From: Nothopassalora personata
Lineage: Eukaryota > Ascomycota > Dothideomycetes > Mycosphaerellales > Mycosphaerellaceae
DNA length: 64,000 bases
Direction of reading: 5' to 3'
Assembly: GCA_033816765.1 (NCBI GenBank)
Contig: CM066287.1
Location: forward strand, 744,001 to 808,000
Shown here piece after piece: positions 56,746 to 64,000 of this stretch; positions within the stretch are counted from its first letter, which is position 1; the number at the start of each line of letters is the position of its first letter. A program made the position numbers and the translations under genes. Below the pieces are notes generated by a model, which made no database searches, was not told the DNA's origin, and worked only from the letters and a program-made list of their open reading frames with translations.

Positions 56746-59304
56746 ATGCCGCAGCAGGAATTCGTACCAAAGTCATACGGCTTGAAACATGGAGTCTCGT
56801 CGATTTCGTCCTCAGTCCATCTTCAAAGCAACGAGAGGGAGCAGCCAGTGGACTTCACTTTCGAGGCAATTAGACCAGGCCTCTTCCGTACGACGCTCAC
56901 TTCAGAGACACATCCATTGCCGCCTTTTCCAAGTGCCGCAAGACCGAAAGCCACTGCTACCACCTACGCTACGACCAAGACTGGAGCGAAGTCGAAAACA
57001 TTCACATACGACGATGTTGAGGCAACGGTCGATTGGTCTGGTGTACCTATCGTTTCAGTCGGGTTCGCTGGTCAGCAACCACTACACACAGATCTGCCCA
57101 ATCGATCTTACGCTCTAGATGGAACTGGTGTTGCACATTACACTCGCTACTTCCGTGGCAGCCTACATGTTGGTCTCGGCGAGAAGCCTGCTCCAATGGA
57201 TCTGTCAAACAGGCACTTCACGCTATCCGCCACAGACTCGTTCGGGTATGACGTGCATCGAACTGACCCAATGTACAAGCACATTCCCCTCCTCATACGA
57301 GCAGGACCAGAAGGTGTGGTGGCCACCTTCTCGGCTTCTCATGCTCGAGGCTACTACTCTGTTGGCTCCGAAATGGACGGCATGTGGGGATTCTTCAAGG
57401 TCTACCGTCAGGACCACGGTGGTCTTGAACAATATATCCTCATTGGCAAGACTCTTCAGGAAGTCATCAGAATCTACGCAGACCTGGTCGGCTACCCTTT
57501 GCTGGTGCCTCGCTGGGCTTTTGGCTACCTGGGAGGCGGCATGAAGTACTCCATGTTGGACGAGCCACGCGCGAGCGATGCACTTTTGGAGTGGGCTGGT
57601 AAGCTCGAGAAGCATGACATTCCCTGTTCAGGCTTCCAGATGTCATCAGGATACACAGTTGCTGAGACAGAGCCGAAGACGAGAAATGTATTCACATGGA
57701 ACAGACACCGCTTCCCGGATCCGAAGGCTTTCTGCGATGCCTTCCATGCCAAGGGTATTAGGCTGATCGCAAACGTCAAACCGTATATCCTTGGGAGCCA
57801 CCCGGAGTACGAGAAGCTGGTCAAAGCTGGTGCTCTATTTAAGGACTTGAACACTGGCGGCTCTGGTATCGCTCGCTTATGGAGTGCCGGTGGCGGCGAA
57901 AGTGGCGAGGGAGGACACATTGACTTCACTTCGAAAGCTGGTTACGACTTCTGGTACAATGGCGTGAAGGAGCTGCGACAGGTGGGTATGGATTGCATGT
58001 GGAACGACAACAACGAATACGTTATTCCAGACGATACTTGGCAGCTCTCTTTAGACCAAGAAAGCGTAAAGGACATCAGAGAGAAGCGCAGCGACCTTGG
58101 CTTGTGGGGTCGTGCAATGCACACTGAACTCCATGGCAAAGCTTCACATGACGCCTTGCTGGAAGTCCGTCCAGACGAGCGACCTTTCGTTCTGACTCGA
58201 AGCGCGACAGCAGGCACGATGAAGTACTCCTGCAGCTCGTGGTCGGGTGACAACATCACAAGCTGGGACGGTATGCGCGGTGCCAATGCGCTTTCACTGA
58301 CCGCCGGCATGTGCTTAATGCAGTGCTACGGCCACGATATCGGCGGGTTTGAAGGACCTCAGCCTACTCCAGAGCTTCTGCTTCGCTGGATCCAGCTCGG
58401 AATTCACAGTCCTCGGTTCGCCATCAACTGCTACAAGACCGGTGACGACAATCTTGTGGGAGATGTCATCGAGCCGTGGATGTACCCTGAGATCATCCCA
58501 GAGGTGCGCAAGGCGATCCTACGACTGTATGAGCTCATCCCGTATCGATACAGTCTGATGCTGCAGAGTCACCTCACAGCTATGCCGCCTCAGCGATGGG
58601 TGGGCTGGGGCTACGAGTCTGATCCTGAAGTCTGGACGAACAAAGTGCTCAAGGATGGCGAGCAGCAGTATTGGCTTGGCGACAGCTTGCTCGTTGGTGG
58701 TGTGTACCAGGCTGGTGTTAGTGAAGGCAAAGTCTATGCGCCCAAGCGCAGTACATCCGATCCTGGCTTCCTCAACCTCAACGCGCCGTACCAGTATCTA
58801 CCGGCCGGTCAGTGGCATAACATCGCTTCGCCGTGGAAGGGTAGCATACCACTTCTCGCAAAGGTTGGTGGCGCGATACCAATCGGCAAGAACAAGCAAG
58901 TTGTGGCTCCTGGTGATAAAGTCAACGAAGCAAATCTACCTGCTGATGACTGGCGTGGTGTTGAAATCTTCCCTTCACCGGAACACTTGGCCGACGGCAC
59001 TGTCTACACCAATACTTGGCTCGAGGATGATGGCATATCGCCGCCTCCAGCCAAGATTGCAAAGTTCACACTCAGCTATGCGGCGACACCGACTGAGGTC
59101 CAAGTATCTTTCGAGACGGATACCGGCGCATTCCTTCCTCCTTGGCTCGAGAACGGTCTGACGATCATCCTGCCTGTCGGCGACTCTAGAGCAGTCGTAA
59201 GCAGCAACGGCAGCACCATCATCGAAGCCCGCCGACAAGACGAGACCGGCCGCAGACGCTATCACATCCTCGGTGAAGCTCAAAGCATCAAAGGAAGACT
59301 GTAA
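56746..59304 (+). CDS. Glycoside hydrolase family 31 alpha-glucosidase-like enzyme
   Basis: A single exon encodes 852 aa. GH31 enzymes are retaining alpha-glycosidases, transglucosidases or lyases. An N-terminal beta-sandwich (about 1-240) precedes the barrel: PRWAFGYLGGGMKYSM, ADDALLEW-like helix, SGFQMSSGYT, RLIANVKPYIL. The putative nucleophile Asp is in MDCMWNDNNEYVIPDD. The acid/base region is KYSCSSWSGDNITSWDGMR, followed by CYGHDIGGFEGPQPTPELLLRW split over the usual block (GHDIGGFEG). No signal peptide, so probably intracellular. The ATG at 56746 (MPQQEFVPKSYG) is the first in frame. The WNDNNEY form differs from the common WNDMNE, so the substrate is uncertain. Confidence 0.88.
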   Translation: MPQQEFVPKSYGLKHGVSSISSSVHLQSNEREQPVDFTFEAIRPGLFRTTLTSETHPLPPFPSAARPKATATTYATTKTGAKSKTFTYDDVEATVDWSGVPIVSVGFAGQQPLHTDLPNRSYALDGTGVAHYTRYFRGSLHVGLGEKPAPMDLSNRHFTLSATDSFGYDVHRTDPMYKHIPLLIRAGPEGVVATFSASHARGYYSVGSEMDGMWGFFKVYRQDHGGLEQYILIGKTLQEVIRIYADLVGYPLLVPRWAFGYLGGGMKYSMLDEPRASDALLEWAGKLEKHDIPCSGFQMSSGYTVAETEPKTRNVFTWNRHRFPDPKAFCDAFHAKGIRLIANVKPYILGSHPEYEKLVKAGALFKDLNTGGSGIARLWSAGGGESGEGGHIDFTSKAGYDFWYNGVKELRQVGMDCMWNDNNEYVIPDDTWQLSLDQESVKDIREKRSDLGLWGRAMHTELHGKASHDALLEVRPDERPFVLTRSATAGTMKYSCSSWSGDNITSWDGMRGANALSLTAGMCLMQCYGHDIGGFEGPQPTPELLLRWIQLGIHSPRFAINCYKTGDDNLVGDVIEPWMYPEIIPEVRKAILRLYELIPYRYSLMLQSHLTAMPPQRWVGWGYESDPEVWTNKVLKDGEQQYWLGDSLLVGGVYQAGVSEGKVYAPKRSTSDPGFLNLNAPYQYLPAGQWHNIASPWKGSIPLLAKVGGAIPIGKNKQVVAPGDKVNEANLPADDWRGVEIFPSPEHLADGTVYTNTWLEDDGISPPPAKIAKFTLSYAATPTEVQVSFETDTGAFLPPWLENGLTIILPVGDSRAVVSSNGSTIIEARRQDETGRRRYHILGEAQSIKGRL

Positions 59305-60012
59305 ACCGCAGATAGCCCCGAATCCGAAAATTCCAGATCCTCACATGCAAACCCTCGGCACCTCCCGCATTAGCGTATATATTTTCGTCAAAACTGTGCT
59401 TACCAATCAAGCAAACAACCAACGATCTGGTCGGTCGCAAACACGCGTAAATAGAATCCGGGATTGTGAGGATTTGAACAACCCGCAGTGAACGCTCTGC
59501 GAAAACAAGACCATAGCGAGTAGATCTCCCGCCGAAAGCATAGGAGATCAGGTTGTTCATATCTACTGTTTCTTGTCCTACCCGCTGAGTCTGGTAGGTT
59601 TTCTTTTGCCCCGTCAGAGAGGTCGTGAGGTCGAGTCCTGTATGTAGATTGAGTGTGTTGGTATATATAAATTTTTGCCGTAGACGTTGGCGCGATTATG
59701 GTTTGTTTATGGGATGGATTGTATCTTTGCAGACCGTGGGTGCGTTTCGATATCGCTCTGCAGGCTGATGCAGTGAGCACTCCTACCAGTATCGCAGCGC
59801 AGCGCAGCGCTTAAGGTGTCCTGTCCTGTTGCTGCAAAGTCCTTCAGGTAGCATAAGCTGTGTAAGACTACCGCTCACAAATGGATATCCCATGTCGTCA
59901 CATGCCAATTCCAATCGCGCACTGCACAACAACTTCTCAAACTTTTGCTCCCTCCCTTGGCACCACTAATAGCTCGCAACCGAGAGAGAGGTCTCACTGT
60001 CATCCACCTCCA

Positions 60013-60046
60013 CTCCCTCCCTCCCTCCCTCCCTCCCTCCCTCCCT
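60013..60046. repeat. (CTCC)n microsatellite
   Basis: Eight consecutive CTCC units are read directly. Confidence 0.9.
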
Positions 60047-60078
60047 ACTCTCAAAATAGCATCCCCACTCTCCATCCG

Positions 60079-60112
60079 CACCACCACCACCACCACCACC
60101 ATCACCACCACC
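60079..60112. repeat. (CAC)n microsatellite
   Basis: Eleven CAC-type units with one CAT interruption are read directly. Confidence 0.9.
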
Positions 60113-60310
60113 AGCCAACTCGAAATCCCAACATCCCCTCGAACTGCAAACTCATCCGCGACATTACCAGCATCACCATCACCACATGCATAATACGCCG
60201 CTGCCGACTCCTCTTTCGGAGCGTAGCCTTTCCACATTTCTCTACTCGAGGGAAGCTTCGGATGTGCTGACGGGGCACCCGGCAGGCCAGACTCTGGACC
60301 TCTATCTATA

Positions 60311-60354
60311 CTGACTGACTGACTGCGACGGTCATGGGGTCGGTCGGTCGGTCG
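60311..60354. repeat. (CTGA)n and (GGTC)n microsatellites
   Basis: Almost four CTGA units (60311..60325) and four GGTC units (60338..60354), separated by 12 bp. Confidence 0.85.
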
Positions 60355-60705
60355 CTCATGCTAGCTATCGTCATTGGAATCTCGGAGACTGGTGCGGCGG
60401 GTTGAGGATTGGGTGGAGATTGAGTTATTTGAGTTACTTGAGTTGTTGGGAAGGGCGAATGGCAGGGAGGCGAGAGTGGGTGATTCGTATGGTGAGGGGT
60501 CGACCACTCACGACGGAGCGGTGGAGTCGTAGTACAATATATAGGCGGTGCGAGCGAGCGAGCTGATTGACGCAGCGTCTTTCTGCGATACGCCATGTGC
60601 TAAGTCACATGATAGGGGGCCAAGCCAGGCAATTTGTGAGGAAGGGCGACCGCAAAGCTAGGTAGCACACATCTCATTCAAACCCGTCCGCTCTACAAAC
60701 CCCAT

Positions 60706-63700
60706 CTAATAAACCTCAAGCACATACCTCAGCTCCTCTTTCAACCTCTCAATCTCTTTTTGCCCACTGACCTTCTTCTTCCCCTCAGCCTTGGCCTGCA
60801 CCTCTACCGCCTCCTCCAACACATTCGTAACATCTGGTACCGGCCACGTTGGACCACAAAGATAGAATGCACCCTCCTCTTTGAGGTACGCACGCCTAAT
60901 ATCAGATAACGTCTCCCGCATGCGGTCCTGAATGTAAATCTTCTGAGGCTGGTCACGCGAGAAAGCGCAGCCGAGGAGAGTGATGATACCGGCGTCCTGG
61001 TAGGCTTCCCACTCTTCACCGTAGAGGTACTCTTCACGTTGGTGACGCGATCCCATGTAGAGGAATACGTCACCGATGGGGAGACCTTGGTCACGTTGCC
61101 AGGCGCGTTCCTGGACGAAAGCGCGGAAAGGTGCGAGACCTGTACCCAGACCAGCCATGATGATGGGTTGGGTTGTCTTGGGCGGCAGCTTCATCACCGA
61201 AGGCTTGACGGAGACCGTGACCTTGGCACCAACAGGGAGACTGTTAAGATATCTCGTCGCCTGACCGAAACGATCACGGCCCTTGGGGTCAACCCAGTTG
61301 ACAGTGACGACGAGGAGACTGACGCTGTTTGGTGTGACCTTCTGCGAAGATGCAATGGAGTACTCTCTCCGCTTCATGGGCGCAACAATGCGGACGATAT
61401 CGTGGAAGCTGGGGTGGGCGGATGGGAAGTCGAGGAGGACGTCGGCGTAGGTTACAGTGTCGACTTCGGCGCGACGCTTGAACTCTTGGTGGGCTTCTTG
61501 GTTGCCGCCGGTGCCGAGGAGTAGAAGCTCGGTCTTTTCCTTGTCGTCGGAGGCAAACTCGCTGAGAGCTTCGTAAAAGCGCTTTGGTGGGCGGCCAAAG
61601 ATGTCGACGTTTTGCATCATGGCTTGGTAGACGGTGCGGGTTTCGAAGATCGAGGGGTCTTCGCGGGATGGGACTTCGACAATCTCTTCAGGGTTGAGGC
61701 CGTACCACTTGATGAAGGTCTCGACTTCGGTCTGGTCGTTCTCGGCGTGAATACCGAGTGCCTCGCCAATCTGGTACTTGACGCCGCTGTTGCCAAGGTC
61801 AAACTCGATGTGGAAGATGTTACGATCGTAGGTCTCTGGTGTGAGTCGCCTGTGCTCCTTTACGGTAGCAACAGCAGTCTTTACAGTCAGCTCTGGTCGA
61901 AGAGCCATGGTAGTGCCGTATGCCTCTTTGAAGGCAAGGCCCTTTGCAGCAACCTTCCAGTCGTGCAACTCAGTTGGTGCCTCTTCATCGAGGTCTTCGA
62001 AGGAGGCGAAGCTGTTGACGTTGAGGTCCTCAGTATCGGGGACGGCCTCATTCTCCTCAAGCTCGACGGTAAGCCAGTGCTCTGGAACCTCGACCTGCTT
62101 GAGAGCCTCCTCAACCTGCTGCGACAGAGTGTCAAGAACATCGCCAGCAGCGGATGCCTTGAGCTTCTTCAAGCCCGACTCGAACAGATCAGCCTTGGCC
62201 AGCTTGAGGAAAGCGAGCTGCAGGAGGTAGGACTCCAGCTCGCTGTCCTCTTCGACATTGGCGCTCTTCGCAGGATCGAGCACGTAAAGCGAGAGATGCT
62301 TGGTAGCAATGGCCTTCCTGACTGGAGTTGAGAGCTTCTTCTCGACATCCTCATCTTTCCAGCCAGCAGCCTTTAGCAGCACGATGCCACCCTCCCTGAT
62401 GCTGGCGATGACGTTATACTCCTTCAGCAGCTTGTCACTGCCAACAACAATGACATCGGCATCCTTGACACTGTACGCAGCTTCAATGCTCTTTGATGAA
62501 GTGCGAAGATCGCTTCGAACCACACCCCCCTGCACAAGGTTGTCATGTCCAGTACTGACAGCCACATTCTGCGCGCTGTCGTCCGAAAGCAGCTGTCCGA
62601 GCAAGACTGGAGCCGTGACGCTCTTGCTAGCATCGACATCCCAGAAAGTGTACTGCTTGGTGTCCTTCCCAGTCAGGTTGATCGGTCTGTCGATATCCAT
62701 AGCCTCAGCAGCCTTGGCTCCCAATCTTCGTAGAATAGCCTCGACCTTGATCACAGTCCAGACCGTCTCGCGCGCATACTTGACATCATGCACACGCGGT
62801 GCCCGTCCAGAGGAAACGCTGCCAAAGTTGACAGCAGCTAGGACATCTGCGTAAAGGCTGCTCGTGACGCTGTGATCTTGCACACCAGCCTGGTCCTTGA
62901 CCTGTCCCAGAACCGCAATCTGCTGCGCAGTCGGCGGCAGAGTCAGAAGGAAGTCCTCCTCAATGAAAGGCCTGTAGATTCTGACATTGATCACACCGAC
63001 CTTCACACCCTGCTCGGCGAGTGCTTCGGCAACCTGTGCCGTAAGGCTTCCCTCCACAGTGCCGAAGACAACAAGCACATGCTCCGCTGCCTGGTGTCCG
63101 TGGTACTCGAAAGCCTTATACTCCGTGCCCAGTTCTGCGTTGAACGCGAGGAGCAGTTTCGAAATCTTGCCCTCACGCGTGAACTTCTTGCTCCCCAGAT
63201 CCTCCCTCACCACATCCAGCACACTGTCGTAAACCCTCTTCAACCCCCCCACACCCAACGCATCCACAACCCTCGTCGTCTCCCTCCCCACCGTAATTCC
63301 ATCGTACGCATGAATAGCCGGAAGAACATTGCTCATAAGCAGCGCCAGCAAACTCATATGCTGCACCTCATACGCGCTCTTACTACTCACCAATCCCAGC
63401 CCCAACTCCTCCGCAAGCGTCAAGCTCGAGACATAATCCGTTACAAAGCCCTTCCCAGCCTCATACTCTACAGCCGCAACCTGTATTGCCGTAGGGTTCG
63501 CAACATCGTACAACAAACTCAACTGATCCAGACTGCCCCGCAAAAACTCCAAACTCCCAGCACTGGCAACAATGCTCTGCGGGACCTTCCTCTTGCTCAG
63601 ATCGAAATCCGGCGAGAACATATACCCCAGCGCCAAGCTTCCCGCCCCGGTACGTGTCTCAAGCTGCCGCACACCCGTCACCTCTTTCCACGCATTCTGC

Positions 63701-63957
63701 TCTCTCTCGTGGCTCCATTGCAGCGCCGCGACGTCGAGGTCGAAAGTCTCGGGGGAGAAGCTGAAGAGTTTATCGCTGAGGGCGTATGCGACTTGCTGGA
63801 CGAGAGTTTGGGCGGTGATGTAGGTGGGACCAGAGATGCTCTTCAATGGTATCGCATGACCGAATGGACCTGTGGTGGTGGTGGTGGTAGTGGAAGTCTT
63901 GGAGGGAGTCTTCGCCGACGACCCGGAGGCAGTGATTGGTGCGGTGGGATCGTGCAT
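60706..63957 (-). CDS. MET10: Sulfite reductase [NADPH] flavoprotein subunit
   Basis: A single exon encodes 1083 aa. With the hemoprotein Met5 it reduces sulfite to sulfide in sulfur assimilation. The N-terminal half is related to pyruvate:ferredoxin oxidoreductase domains (TYITAQTLVQQVAYALSDK, FEYHGHQAAEHVLVVFGTVE). A degenerate middle region leads to the FAD domain (MKRREYSIASSQK, with R-x-Y-S) and the NADPH domain (MAGLGTGLAPFRAFVQER, YMGSRHQREEYLYGEEWE, GAFYLCGPTWPVPDVTN). This domain order is that of fungal MET10 rather than bacterial CysJ. The N-terminus carries a Ser/Thr tract (TSTTTTTTTG) from a trinucleotide repeat. Start ATG at 63957 is the first in frame. Confidence 0.95.
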   Translation of the reverse strand: MHDPTAPITASGSSAKTPSKTSTTTTTTTGPFGHAIPLKSISGPTYITAQTLVQQVAYALSDKLFSFSPETFDLDVAALQWSHEREQNAWKEVTGVRQLETRTGAGSLALGYMFSPDFDLSKRKVPQSIVASAGSLEFLRGSLDQLSLLYDVANPTAIQVAAVEYEAGKGFVTDYVSSLTLAEELGLGLVSSKSAYEVQHMSLLALLMSNVLPAIHAYDGITVGRETTRVVDALGVGGLKRVYDSVLDVVREDLGSKKFTREGKISKLLLAFNAELGTEYKAFEYHGHQAAEHVLVVFGTVEGSLTAQVAEALAEQGVKVGVINVRIYRPFIEEDFLLTLPPTAQQIAVLGQVKDQAGVQDHSVTSSLYADVLAAVNFGSVSSGRAPRVHDVKYARETVWTVIKVEAILRRLGAKAAEAMDIDRPINLTGKDTKQYTFWDVDASKSVTAPVLLGQLLSDDSAQNVAVSTGHDNLVQGGVVRSDLRTSSKSIEAAYSVKDADVIVVGSDKLLKEYNVIASIREGGIVLLKAAGWKDEDVEKKLSTPVRKAIATKHLSLYVLDPAKSANVEEDSELESYLLQLAFLKLAKADLFESGLKKLKASAAGDVLDTLSQQVEEALKQVEVPEHWLTVELEENEAVPDTEDLNVNSFASFEDLDEEAPTELHDWKVAAKGLAFKEAYGTTMALRPELTVKTAVATVKEHRRLTPETYDRNIFHIEFDLGNSGVKYQIGEALGIHAENDQTEVETFIKWYGLNPEEIVEVPSREDPSIFETRTVYQAMMQNVDIFGRPPKRFYEALSEFASDDKEKTELLLLGTGGNQEAHQEFKRRAEVDTVTYADVLLDFPSAHPSFHDIVRIVAPMKRREYSIASSQKVTPNSVSLLVVTVNWVDPKGRDRFGQATRYLNSLPVGAKVTVSVKPSVMKLPPKTTQPIIMAGLGTGLAPFRAFVQERAWQRDQGLPIGDVFLYMGSRHQREEYLYGEEWEAYQDAGIITLLGCAFSRDQPQKIYIQDRMRETLSDIRRAYLKEEGAFYLCGPTWPVPDVTNVLEEAVEVQAKAEGKKKVSGQKEIERLKEELRYVLEVY
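63871..63891. repeat. Trinucleotide repeat coding for a poly-Thr tract in MET10
   Basis: The plus strand reads GTG repeats, giving a run of Thr codons on the minus strand close to the MET10 start. Confidence 0.75.
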
Positions 63958-64000
63958 GGTTCGTGGGCCAATTGTGTGTTTTCACACCTTCTTTAGCCCT

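Larger units (their letters stand above)
59305..60705. other. Convergent intergenic region rich in microsatellites
   Basis: No gene is supported. Between 60013 and 60354 lie four separate simple repeats: (CTCC)n, (CAC)n, (CTGA)n and (GGTC)n. The rest has only small frames. Confidence 0.5.

Noticed and set aside
59455..59560. Possible minus-strand tRNA around gatttgaacaacccg
   Set aside because: The T-stem does not pair properly and no cloverleaf could be built.
39361..59800. Shared 17-mer ctaccagtatcgcagcg in the PRP17 intron (39361) and at about 59783
   Set aside because: A single short match with no extension on either side is compatible with chance in 64 kb.

Overview
The window is a piece of a filamentous ascomycete nuclear genome (Pezizomycotina; Dothideomycetes, Capnodiales/Mycosphaerellales-like is my best guess from gene content). 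The evidence is eukaryotic gene structure with short GT..AG introns (mostly 44-69 bp), ATG starts without ribosome binding sites, intermediate GC, and families typical of such fungi: a HET-domain relic, GtaA glutaminase, ExgD glucanase, a Pth11-like rhodopsin-fold protein, AIM9-like phosphotransferase, F-box proteins and a Dal5-type permease. Exon borders below were placed by hand from splice signals plus reading-frame and family continuity. No CRISPR, rRNA or convincing tRNA was seen.

Layout. 0-5 kb: a ThDP-dependent decarboxylase/synthase-like enzyme, a decayed region holding a frameshifted HET gene, and mitochondrial ribosomal protein uL6m. 5-9 kb: a Kar5/Tht1-like nuclear fusion protein, then 1.6 kb without a gene. 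9-15 kb: two secreted or surface hydrolases on the minus strand (glutaminase A, ExgD-type exo-1,3-beta-glucanase). 15-21 kb: a small unknown protein, an F-box-like scrap, the nucleolar GTPase Nog2 and, divergently, mitoribosomal mS26/Pet123. 21-31 kb: a 2EXR/F-box-like protein, an LtrA-family membrane protein with a His-rich tail, an acidic unknown protein, a 14-TM MFS exporter and a coiled-coil protein. 31-37 kb: sparse DNA, an O-methyltransferase pseudogene and a Pth11-like membrane protein. 37-45.5 kb: PRP17, MEF1 and a PARP. 45.7-50 kb: an F-box protein, a broken AIM9-like phosphotransferase and a small Cys-containing protein. 50.8-64 kb: peroxisomal malate synthase, a headless Zn2Cys6-type regulator, a Dal5-like permease, a GH31 glycosidase and the MET10 sulfite reductase flavoprotein.

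How the genes relate. This is mainly a housekeeping neighbourhood. Three genes serve mitochondrial translation (uL6m, mS26, MEF1), one ribosome assembly (Nog2), one splicing (Prp17), one DNA repair (PARP) and one sulfur assimilation (MET10). Between them lie decayed accessory genes (HET, O-methyltransferase, AIM9-like kinase, F-box scrap, headless regulator). The only neighbourhood that suggests a shared pathway is malate synthase, regulator relic and allantoate-type permease at 50.8-56.1 kb, which resembles the logic of the yeast DAL cluster (allantoate to glyoxylate to malate). I did not find a convincing wholly new multi-gene system. The most unusual items are the headless regulator, the concentration of frameshifted genes among intact ones, the PARP without BRCT, and the LtrA protein with a His-rich tail.
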